A DNA stretch of 64,000 nucleotides from Bacteroidales bacterium (GTDB lineage: Bacteria; Bacteroidota; Bacteroidia; Bacteroidales; UBA10428): positions 73,152 to 137,151 of the forward strand of contig JAFGIP010000045.1 in the NCBI GenBank assembly GCA_016929525.1. Direction: 5' to 3'. Below, piece after piece: positions 56,136 to 62,968 of the stretch. Position numbers and translations under genes: made by a program. Numbering within the stretch: the first letter of the stretch is position 1; every line of letters starts with the position of its first letter. The notes under the pieces are model-generated. The model made no database searches. It was not told the DNA's origin and worked only from the letters and a program-made list of their open reading frames with translations.

Positions 56136-56495
56136 ATGGAAAAACAGGAATTGATTACAGCCCTATTTAAAGCTATGAATACCCGCGATTTTTCAACCGT
56201 AGAAAAACAGGTAACTGAAGATGTTGCATTTGATTTTCCTGGAGCAGGCCGCATTGAAGGTGCTAAAAGAGTGTTTATTTTCCTGAAAGCCCTGCTTAGA
56301 AAATATAAAACACTTGTATTTACCGTACATGATGTGCTTATAGATTATAATGCCGCCTGCGCTGTCTGGACCAATAAAGGAGAGCATTCAGAAGGACATC
56401 CCTATAACAACAGCGGAGTTACACTGTTTCATTTTACTGATAACAAGATTTCTTTTTTAAGCGATTATTTTAAAGATACCTCTTTCGTAAAATGA
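56136..56495 (+). CDS. NTF2-like (SnoaL-type) protein
   Basis: A 119-residue alpha+beta barrel protein: helix QELITALFKAMNTRDFSTVEKQ, then VAFDFPGAGRIEGAKRVFIFLKALL and GVTLFHFTDNKISFLSDYF. This is the NTF2-like/SnoaL cone fold found in polyketide cyclases, ketosteroid isomerases and many small-molecule binding proteins; the specific reaction is not predictable. Its stop overlaps the following flavodoxin-like gene by 4 bases, linking the two. Confidence 0.82.
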   Translation: MEKQELITALFKAMNTRDFSTVEKQVTEDVAFDFPGAGRIEGAKRVFIFLKALLRKYKTLVFTVHDVLIDYNAACAVWTNKGEHSEGHPYNNSGVTLFHFTDNKISFLSDYFKDTSFVK

Positions 56496-57154
56496 GTAAA
56501 AAACTGGTTGCATTCAACGGGAGCCGGAGAAAAAACGGGAATACTTCCATTTTGCTGGAACATTTTCTAAAGGGAGCAAAAAACAATGCTATAAAGGCTG
56601 ATGCTTTCAACGCGCACGAATTAAACCTGGAATACTGCCGGGGTTGCCTGCGCTGTAATTTACTGGGCTATTGTTCTATCCACGGTGACGACTGGGCCAT
56701 GGTGGCAGAAAAGATTCTTGATGCAGATGTAATTGTATTTGCTTCCCCAATCTATTTTCACCATCTATCGGCTTCGATGAAAAAGCTTTTGGATCGTTTT
56801 CGTTCCTTTGTTAAAGTTCAGGTCACCGAAACAGATCTTATTCATACCCCGCATACAATATGGAAAAAAGACTTTGTGCTGCTGCTCACTATGGGTTCAT
56901 CCAATACAAAGGACGCAGCTCCGGTAATTGATCTGTTTAAATATATAACCTCTATACTGGGACCGGAAAACAAACTCCATATTATTACCGCAAACCGGCT
57001 GGTAGTTGTAAACCAGTTATTAAGTACAGAAGAGGAATTGGTTAAAACTTACAATAAGCTGCAACTCCCGGTATATTTGGCCAAAGAAGATGTAATAAAA
57101 AATCAGGAACTTCTGGATAAGGTAAGTAAACTGGGACGTTCGTTGCTTGCTTAG
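56492..57154 (+). CDS. NAD(P)H-dependent FMN reductase / flavodoxin-fold protein
   Basis: The 220-residue protein has a flavodoxin-like fold: the FMN phosphate loop AFNGSRRKNGNTSILLE at 8-24, a Cys-rich CRGCLRCNLLGYCSIHGDD typical of multimeric flavodoxin-like iron-sulfur-type reductases (WrbA/NADPH-FMN reductase subgroup), and the SPIYFHHLSASMKKLLDR flavin-binding loop. It likely reduces quinones, flavins or organic substrates. Co-translated with the NTF2-like gene upstream. A strong bidirectional terminator follows. Confidence 0.88.
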   Translation: MSKKLVAFNGSRRKNGNTSILLEHFLKGAKNNAIKADAFNAHELNLEYCRGCLRCNLLGYCSIHGDDWAMVAEKILDADVIVFASPIYFHHLSASMKKLLDRFRSFVKVQVTETDLIHTPHTIWKKDFVLLLTMGSSNTKDAAPVIDLFKYITSILGPENKLHIITANRLVVVNQLLSTEEELVKTYNKLQLPVYLAKEDVIKNQELLDKVSKLGRSLLA

Positions 57155-57243
57155 CCGTTGTAAATGCACATTTTATTCCTTCTTTCGCTAAATACAATTT
57201 AAATTATATAATTAAAAGCATACTTAAGCTTTACGATCACAGT

Positions 57244-57286
57244 AAAAAAACCGCCGGTAGGAACTGGCCCTGGCCGGCGGCTTTTT
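57244..57286. terminator. Bidirectional terminator between flavodoxin-like gene and glyA
   Basis: CCGCCGG (57251-57257) pairs with CCGGCGG (57274-57280), flanked by an A7 run on the left and a T5 run on the right, so it can stop transcription from both convergent genes. Confidence 0.85.
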
Positions 57287-57308
57287 AATATACTTACTTA
57301 GTCCGCTT

Positions 57309-58589
57309 CTATTGTGCAAAAAGAGGATATGCACTCATCAGTTCGTTTACCTTTTTTCTTACATCGGCAATTACCGTTTCGTTTTCGATGTTGGTAATTA
57401 CCATGTCAATAAGTTCAACGATCTGAGCAATAACATCCTGTTTAACACCCCGGGTTGTAATTGCGGGGGTGCCAACCCTGATACCTGAAGTCTGGAACGG
57501 CGACCTGCTGTCGAAAGGTACCATATTCTTGTTTACCGTAATATCGGCAAGCACAAGGGTATTTTCCACCTGCTTTCCTGTAACATCAGGTACTTTCGAT
57601 CTCAGATCGATAAGCATGGAGTGGTTATCTGTCCCTCCCGATACTACATTGTATCCTCTTTCGATAAAGCTTTCTGCCATCTGTGCGGCATTCAGCTTTA
57701 CCTGTTTCATATATTCTTTGTATTCGTTTGTCAGCGCTTCACCAAAGGCAACGGCCTTTGCTGCTATAATATGCTCCAGCGGTCCGCCCTGTATGCCGGG
57801 AAATACTGCCGAATCGAGCAGCTGTGTTATGGTTTTTGTCACTCCTTTAGGTGTTTTCTTTCCCCAGGGGTTCTCAAAATCGTCGGAAACGAGTATCATT
57901 CCTCCCCGGGGTCCGCGCAGGGTTTTATGCGTTGTTGTGGTAACAATATGGCAATGCGGGAAAGGGTTGTTGAGCAATTTGGCAGCGATCAATCCGGCAG
58001 GATGAGCGATATCACACATGAGAATAGCACCAACCTTATCGGCAATGTCACGCATCCTTTCATAATCCCAGTCGCGCGAGTATGCCGATGCCCCTGCCAC
58101 AATCATTTTTGGCTTTTCTTTTTTAGTCAGCGATTCCATCATATCGTAATCTACGCGGCCTGTTTTTTCGTTCAGCTGGTAGGCTACCGGCCTGTACAGT
58201 ATCCCCGAATAGTTGACATACGATCCGTGAGTGAGATGACCGCCATGCGAAAGGTCGAGTCCCAGGAATGTATCGCCATGCTCCATAATGGCAAGCATCA
58301 CAGCAGCATTAGCCTGCGCTCCCGAGTGCGGCTGCACATTTGCCCAGCCGGCACCAAACAATTGCCTGGCACGCTCAATGGCAAGGCTCTCTACTTCATC
58401 AACCACCTGGCAACCCCCGTAATATCTTTTGCCGGGCAATCCCTCGGCATATTTATTCGTAAGGTACGAGCCCATTGCTTCCATTACCTGCCCGCTTACG
58501 AAATTCTCCGAAGCAATAAGTTCTACGCCATTCAGTTGACGCTGGTGTTCTTTCTCAATCAGATCGAAAATGGTTTTGTCTCTTTTCAT
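57309..58589 (-). CDS. glyA: Serine hydroxymethyltransferase
   Basis: PLP enzyme interconverting serine and glycine with transfer of a one-carbon unit to tetrahydrofolate. The 426-residue protein has all landmarks: [17 protein letters not shown] near the start, [36 protein letters not shown] and the PLP-lysine segment [15 protein letters not shown] with Lys at 222. Length and composition are standard. It has a well-matched Bacteroidota promoter and its own terminator, so it is monocistronic. Its sequence is noticeably less AT-rich than neighbours, as often in highly expressed genes. Confidence 0.98.
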   Translation of the reverse strand: MKRDKTIFDLIEKEHQRQLNGVELIASENFVSGQVMEAMGSYLTNKYAEGLPGKRYYGGCQVVDEVESLAIERARQLFGAGWANVQPHSGAQANAAVMLAIMEHGDTFLGLDLSHGGHLTHGSYVNYSGILYRPVAYQLNEKTGRVDYDMMESLTKKEKPKMIVAGASAYSRDWDYERMRDIADKVGAILMCDIAHPAGLIAAKLLNNPFPHCHIVTTTTHKTLRGPRGGMILVSDDFENPWGKKTPKGVTKTITQLLDSAVFPGIQGGPLEHIIAAKAVAFGEALTNEYKEYMKQVKLNAAQMAESFIERGYNVVSGGTDNHSMLIDLRSKVPDVTGKQVENTLVLADITVNKNMVPFDSRSPFQTSGIRVGTPAITTRGVKQDVIAQIVELIDMVITNIENETVIADVRKKVNELMSAYPLFAQ

Positions 58590-58613
58590 CCGGCTTACTT
58601 ATTTTGAAAGTGA

Positions 58614-58644
58614 CAAAGTTACTTTTTAAAGCAATTCAAGCAAA
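58614..58644 (-). promoter_or_regulatory. Bacteroidota-type promoter for glyA
   Basis: On the minus strand TTTG (58644-58641), 19 bases, then TAACTTTG (58621-58614): a full match to the -33 TTTG and -7 TAnnTTTG elements. The predicted start point is near 58607, about 18 bases before the ATG at 58589. This is the clearest promoter in the window. Confidence 0.75.
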
Positions 58645-58840
58645 TATTTAAAAAATATGTTATCAGAATTTATGAACCGTACAGTTAAAAATTACAACCT
58701 GAAGTGATTGTATAGTAAAACCTTACAGTCTATTCCCCCTGAGCAGCAGGTACTGTTCATTGTAAAATTATCATTATCGCCACCTGAACATATTAAAAAA
58801 ATCTTTATCTTCAGTTTTAAATCCGATTAAAATCTATTTT

Positions 58841-59422
58841 ATGAAACTAGAAATTAAACATCAGGAAAAATATTCTCGTGGAGAATTATTACTGCGTACA
58901 CTATTCGGGTGGATATACATTATGATACCACAAGGATTTGTATTGTTTTTTGTCAGTATCTGGGGAATGATCTTGAAGATCATAGCCTTCTTTGCCGTGC
59001 TTTTCACAGGAAAGTATCCAAAAAGCATGTTTGAATACCATGTTGGGCTCTTCCGCTGGAACTTACGTTTAAACGCCAGGGTTATGAACCTTTCCGATGG
59101 CTATCCTGCATTCGGTATAAAAGGTACCGATGAGAATACAACATTAGAAGTAGAATATCCGGAAAAGTTAAGTCGCGGATTACTGATCTTAAGAATCTTA
59201 TTTGGTTGGATTTATGTTGGAATACCCCATGGATTTATATTGTTCTTCAGATATATTGCAACCGGGGTACTTATGTTTATTGCCTGGTGGGCAGTATTAA
59301 TCTTAGGTAAATACCCTGCAGGGATGCACAATTTTAATGTAGGCACATTACGCTGGGGTACACGCGTATCTGTCTATCTGGGTTTTCTGACCGATGAATA
59401 TCCGCCTTTCTCAGGAAAATAA
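58841..59422 (+). CDS. Tandemly duplicated DUF4389 membrane protein
   Basis: The 193-residue protein is two copies of the same unit: residues 1-95 and 100-193. Each has SRGxLLLRxLFGWIY (LLRTLFGWIYIMIPQG and ILRILFGWIYVGIPHG), a second hydrophobic helix, an AVLxxGKYP turn (VLFTGKYP and VLILGKYP), and a RWxxR-like segment ending in YPxF (YPAF and YPPF). DUF4389 proteins usually have one or two such units; their role is unknown. It stands at the head of five small membrane-protein genes, separated from the next by a 327-base gap with predicted RNA structure. Confidence 0.88.
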   Translation: MKLEIKHQEKYSRGELLLRTLFGWIYIMIPQGFVLFFVSIWGMILKIIAFFAVLFTGKYPKSMFEYHVGLFRWNLRLNARVMNLSDGYPAFGIKGTDENTTLEVEYPEKLSRGLLILRILFGWIYVGIPHGFILFFRYIATGVLMFIAWWAVLILGKYPAGMHNFNVGTLRWGTRVSVYLGFLTDEYPPFSGK

Positions 59423-59749
59423 TATTATTTGGCATTTGTAATAATCATAAGTAATACCTGAACAGTCTTACTTCATGGATTGTTACAATGATGTCAACCG
59501 GGCTCCACGTCTGTCTGTATAAATACGGCACCGCATGTGGCCCGGTTGTATTTTGGGGTGCGGACAGACAACCATTTCACAAATCCTTTGAGTAACGTTA
59601 ATTTTACGGGATTTCTATTTAACTTTATTTGTATTTCTTTATCATCACGTCAGGTAGTCAACACACGATCGAATTCCTAAAATTACGCATCGTGATGGTA
59701 TTTTCATTTTTTTTCATAACTTGGTTATTCACCTTTAAAAAATAATACA
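59423..59749. other. Intergenic region with structured RNA candidate
   Basis: This 327-base gap has no supported gene. Its middle holds the stems described at 59495-59569. The remainder is AT-rich. TAACTTGG near 59716 lies about 30 bases before the next ATG and matches the -7 element at 7 of 8, so a promoter for the 164-residue membrane protein is possible. Confidence 0.4.
59495..59569 (+). ncRNA. Possible H-type pseudoknot / structured RNA
   Basis: Stem A: CAACCGGGC (59495-59503) pairs perfectly with GCCCGGTTG (59540-59548), extended after a 2-base bulge by CACGT/ATGTG (with one G-T pair). Stem B: GTCTGTC (59509-59515) in the loop of stem A pairs perfectly with GACAGAC (59563-59569) downstream. 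The two stems interleave as in a pseudoknot, competing only at the 2 bases 59509-59510. No T-run follows, so it is not a simple terminator. Function unknown; no ORF covers it. Confidence 0.35.
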
Positions 59750-60244
59750 ATGGAAAACCAAACCGCTACGAACAAAAGACCTACTTTTCTTACAGTAGTC
59801 TGTATCTTAAGTTTTATCGGATTAGGGGTGGCAATTATGAATAATTTATTTACAGTTGCCTTTGGTTCATTTACATCGTCAATAGAACCATTGTTACAGG
59901 ATGCTTTTGAAGAAGCACTTGCAGAAGTAAGTGCCGAGGAACCCGGTGCTGTTATGCTTGTTGAACAGATATTCGAGGCCATATTAAGAATATTCGAAGT
60001 ACTCCCAATATGGGCGGCAATTACCCTTGTGTGCTCAGCTATTGCTCTTGCAGGTGTGATCATGATGTGGAATCTGAACAAAATTGGATTTTACCTTTAC
60101 TCAGGCGGAAAAGTGATCCTCGTGTTTCTGCCGATAATCATGATAGGATGGAATCTTTTATCGGGTTTAATGTTCATGGGTGCATTTATCGTTGCCGCAG
60201 TTTTCATCACCCTTTACGCACTGAATCTTAAAGCCATGAATTAG
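59750..60244 (+). CDS. Small polytopic membrane protein
   Basis: The 164-residue protein has about four hydrophobic helices (around 13-38, 84-105, 115-135 and 138-158) with an acidic loop (EEALAEVSAEEPG) between the first two. Opening MENQTATNKRPTFLTVVCIL is shared in style with the next gene (MENQSPNFGK). No named family is recognised with confidence. It is the second of five small membrane-protein genes in a row. Confidence 0.75.
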   Translation: MENQTATNKRPTFLTVVCILSFIGLGVAIMNNLFTVAFGSFTSSIEPLLQDAFEEALAEVSAEEPGAVMLVEQIFEAILRIFEVLPIWAAITLVCSAIALAGVIMMWNLNKIGFYLYSGGKVILVFLPIIMIGWNLLSGLMFMGAFIVAAVFITLYALNLKAMN

Positions 60245-60331
60245 TTTATATTCGTTCTTATATTATCAATGCATTGATATATTAAAGAAACCGTTTTTAA
60301 TTTTATTTATTAACCCTTAAAATTTATTATT

Positions 60332-60736
60332 ATGGAAAATCAGTCACCAAATTTTGGAAAAGCGATCCTGAATGCTCTTTTCATTATTTTTATTTATGCT
60401 TTGTTCGTTTTACCCTGGAGTATCTGGATTGGTGCCGTAAAAAGGTTTGGCAGTGTTAATGAAGGTGAAACATTTGTAAGTAGCCTTAGGAAAACCGAAT
60501 TCATGGTGTTTAATTATTTCAAAATGGTCTTTGATGCCATTATTGTAATAATATATTTCCTGGCACCCATTATTGCTATCATTATGCTTATTAAATCCGG
60601 ATTTTCAAGTTTTCTGGGTGTGCTGGTAGGCTGTTACCTTTCACCTATATATCTGTCGGCGATAAAAGAATTGTTGTCGATTGCACTGGTACAGGTAATG
60701 AAAATCGAAGAAATTGCCGATAATACTAAAAAATAA
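60332..60736 (+). CDS. Small membrane protein, DUF4282-like
   Basis: The 134-residue protein has three likely membrane helices (about 11-33, 66-86 and 88-110) and a C-terminal tail SIALVQVMKIEEIADNTKK resembling DUF4282 proteins, which end in a similar amphipathic LxKINENL-type segment. The assignment is tentative. It is followed by a terminator, so it and the upstream 164-residue gene (87-base gap) may form one transcript. Confidence 0.7.
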   Translation: MENQSPNFGKAILNALFIIFIYALFVLPWSIWIGAVKRFGSVNEGETFVSSLRKTEFMVFNYFKMVFDAIIVIIYFLAPIIAIIMLIKSGFSSFLGVLVGCYLSPIYLSAIKELLSIALVQVMKIEEIADNTKK

Positions 60737-60770
60737 ATAAGCGTATATATCGGAAAGATAACATTCATAT

Positions 60771-60800
60771 AAAAGGCATCAGATTTTTCTGGTGCCTTTT
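60771..60800 (+). terminator. Intrinsic terminator after the DUF4282-like gene
   Basis: AAAAGGCATCAG (60771-60782) pairs with CTGGTGCCTTTT (60789-60800) with one T-G pair and a 6-base loop. Confidence 0.82.
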
Positions 60801-60824
60801 AATCTGAAACAATAGCTTTAAAAA

Positions 60825-61133
60825 ATGGAAGTGGTAAATACTGAAAAGAAACAATTGCCCAATGCCTCTACTACGCTGGTGCTGGGTATTCTGTCGCTGG
60901 TCCTTGGATGTGGCACTATCGGTTTTATTCTGGGGATCGTCGGACTGGTTATTTCCAAAGAAAGTAAAGAACTGTACGAACAGGATCCCGATGCATATAT
61001 CGGGTATGGAACCCTCAATGCCGGAAGAGTACTGTGTATCATTGGTATTGTGTTCGGAGGAATAGGACTTATGGTGGCATTATTCTGGATAATAGGTATT
61101 ACCACACTGGTAGGCATTTTTGCCGGAGTGTAA
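60825..61133 (+). CDS. CCC-motif family small membrane protein
   Basis: The 102-residue protein has two to three hydrophobic helices and the family pattern LPNASTTLVLGILSLVLGCG, GLVISKESKELYEQDPDAY and YGTLNAGRVLCIIGIVFGGIG. It matches the Bacteroidota CCC-motif membrane proteins, typically encoded next to DUF2752 as here. In this copy only one Cys (GCG) remains of the usual Cys motif in the first helix. Function is unknown. Confidence 0.82.
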   Translation: MEVVNTEKKQLPNASTTLVLGILSLVLGCGTIGFILGIVGLVISKESKELYEQDPDAYIGYGTLNAGRVLCIIGIVFGGIGLMVALFWIIGITTLVGIFAGV

Positions 61134-61195
61134 ATACTTGCTCCGGAACAATTCTTTATTTTATTATTTAAGTTAACTGATATTATATTCAAGCA

Positions 61196-61483
61196 ATGAC
61201 ACAGTGGCTGGAAGAACATCAGCTGCCCTGCATATTTCACCGGTTATTTGGTATTGAATGCCCAACCTGTGGTTTTCAACGGTCGTTCATATACCTGCTG
61301 AAGGGAGAATTCCGTGAGAGCCTGACAACCTATCCTGCCCTGGTCCCGACACTGATCATGCTCATGCTCCTTGTGATGTGGTTATTTTTCAGAAAACCCG
61401 GCTTGAGAATTATCAGGCCATTTGCAGTTGCCGACCTGGTGCTGATATTCGGTTCCTACTTTTTTCGTTTGCTGACTGGTTAG
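61196..61483 (+). CDS. DUF2752 membrane protein
   Basis: The 95-residue protein has the DUF2752 signature CPTCGFQRSFIYLLKGEF following HRLFGIECPTC, then a membrane helix at about 46-66 and another near 75-92. The CPxCGxxR motif suggests metal or redox binding at the membrane face. It is paired with the CCC-motif gene (62-base gap), the usual partner in the phylum. Function is unknown. Confidence 0.9.
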   Translation: MTQWLEEHQLPCIFHRLFGIECPTCGFQRSFIYLLKGEFRESLTTYPALVPTLIMLMLLVMWLFFRKPGLRIIRPFAVADLVLIFGSYFFRLLTG

Positions 61484-61539
61484 CGGTAAAATAATAAGGC
61501 ATGTTTATTAGCTGGTCAGAACATATATAATCGAATACT

Positions 61540-62295
61540 ATGACACATTTATATCCAAAAAGTTTTGCCCGCTTTTACGACATTATATATCATAAGCAGA
61601 GAGATGGCGTCGATAACGAATATTTTCTAAATGAGATCGGCCAAACAAAAGGAAAAATATTAGAACTGGGAGTAGGTACCGGAAGATTATTTGCCGATGC
61701 ATTAAACAAGGGAGCCGATATTTACGGGATAGACATCAGTCAGGCGATGTTAGACGTGTTGTCTGAAAAACTAACAGAAGAACAAAGCAAGCGGATAAGC
61801 CTGCAAAACATGATTGACTTTAGTTTCGATTATAAATTCGATCTGATCATTGCACCGTTCCGGGTGATAATGCACCTGCTGAAAAAAGAGGAACAAATAA
61901 AGGCGATTAATAATGTATATGAACATTTAAACAGAAACGGAAAATTCATTTTTGATGTTTTTGTGCCGGAACTGAATCAGTTAATAAAAGGATTAGATAA
62001 TTATACCGACTTTGAAGGTGAGTATGAAAAGGGGAAAAAAATTAAACGCACTGTTTCAACAAAACCGGATCTGATAAATCAGATCATAGACATTAAATTC
62101 AGCCTGGAATGGGATGAAGATAATGAAATAAAGCATGATGACTGGATTACGCCGTTAAGATTCTTTTTCAGGTATGAACTGGAACATCTTATTGAAAGGT
62201 CTGAATTTAGCAAATACAAAATATCGGGTGATTATCGGGAAAATGAAATAAATCAAAATTCAAAGGATTTTATACTGGTCTGCAAAAAACAATAA
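61540..62295 (+). CDS. Class I SAM-dependent methyltransferase
   Basis: The 251-residue protein has motif I ILELGVGTGRLFADAL, the post-I acidic residue in GIDISQAMLDVL, and motif IV-like FDLIIAPFRVIMHLL, with NRNGKFIFDVFVPE for motif VI. A Methyltransf_25/11-type enzyme, probably acting on a small molecule; substrate is unknown. It starts 56 bases after the DUF2752 gene but does not obviously share its role. Confidence 0.88.
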   Translation: MTHLYPKSFARFYDIIYHKQRDGVDNEYFLNEIGQTKGKILELGVGTGRLFADALNKGADIYGIDISQAMLDVLSEKLTEEQSKRISLQNMIDFSFDYKFDLIIAPFRVIMHLLKKEEQIKAINNVYEHLNRNGKFIFDVFVPELNQLIKGLDNYTDFEGEYEKGKKIKRTVSTKPDLINQIIDIKFSLEWDEDNEIKHDDWITPLRFFFRYELEHLIERSEFSKYKISGDYRENEINQNSKDFILVCKKQ

Positions 62296-62394
62296 AATAA
62301 AACCTTACCCTGCGCGCGGTCATAAAACAATATAGGTTAATACTGTATCTATTATACCCGGTGCATATAATTTTAACTGTTATTAAGTAATTTT

Positions 62395-62422
62395 ATTTAG
62401 TTTATAACTTTATAAACTAAAT
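62395..62422. promoter_or_regulatory. Perfect palindromic operator upstream of the GbsR/MarR regulator
   Basis: ATTTAGTTTATA (62395-62406) and TATAAACTAAAT (62411-62422) form perfect 12-base arms with a 4-base spacer. It lies just upstream of the -7 box at 62433-62440, covering the -33 region. This is the size expected for a dimeric MarR/GbsR winged-helix repressor. Confidence 0.75.
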
Positions 62423-62432
62423 GGAGTTTCAT

Positions 62433-62440
62433 TATATTTG
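62433..62440 (+). promoter_or_regulatory. -7 element of the gbsR-tolC promoter
   Basis: TATATTTG, a perfect TAnnTTTG match, 31 bases before the ATG at 62472. The -33 region is inside the palindrome, so the regulator bound there should exclude the sigma factor. Confidence 0.55.
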
Positions 62441-62471
62441 TGCCCTTTAATTCTCAGAAATTCTTTTATGT

Positions 62472-62936
62472 ATGAGTACTGAAGATCGCATTCAGAAACA
62501 AAAAGACCTTGTCGAGAAAATAGGACGACATTTCGACAGGGAAGGTTTCCAGCCAATTGCCGGGAGGATTATCGGTTTGCTGATGGTAATGGATAAGGAG
62601 CAATATACATTCGATGAAATTACTGAAGAGCTGCATATCAGTAAAAGCTCTGCCAGTAATGTGCTTCGTAACCTTGAAATTCGTGAGATGATCGAGTATA
62701 TTACAATTCCCGGTGACAGGAAAAAATATTACCGTTTGCGACAACAAAACGCTTTTGAACTGATCGATGAATTTGAGCGAAAATCAAAATTCGTTACGGA
62801 ACTATTACAGGAAGTTATATGTCTTAAAGCGGATAAAAATTCCACCAATGCTCAGCTGTTTGCAAACGTTATTGATATACTCGAATTCTATCATGAGAAT
62901 TTGAAGGTGTTAAGGGAAAAATATATTAAGTCATAA
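62472..62936 (+). CDS. GbsR/MarR-family transcriptional regulator
   Basis: The 154-residue protein has a winged helix-turn-helix: FDEITEELHISKSSASNVLRNLE (recognition helix SKSSASNVLRNL), wing YITIPGDRKKYYRL, and a C-terminal helical dimer region. The opening VEKIGRHFDREGFQPIAGRIIGLLMV is characteristic of GbsR-type proteins (quoted in part: GFQPIAGRIIGLLMV). In Bacteroidota such regulators commonly precede TolC-type efflux operons. The 32-base gap to the TolC-family gene suggests one transcript under the palindromic operator. Confidence 0.92.
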   Translation: MSTEDRIQKQKDLVEKIGRHFDREGFQPIAGRIIGLLMVMDKEQYTFDEITEELHISKSSASNVLRNLEIREMIEYITIPGDRKKYYRLRQQNAFELIDEFERKSKFVTELLQEVICLKADKNSTNAQLFANVIDILEFYHENLKVLREKYIKS

Positions 62937-62968
62937 AAAGTATAAAAAATAATAAACAGATAAATATT

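Noticed and set aside
57621-58607. 328-codon plus-strand frame
   Set aside because: Exact antisense shadow of glyA, which has full catalytic motifs; long shadows are common opposite conserved genes of moderate GC content.
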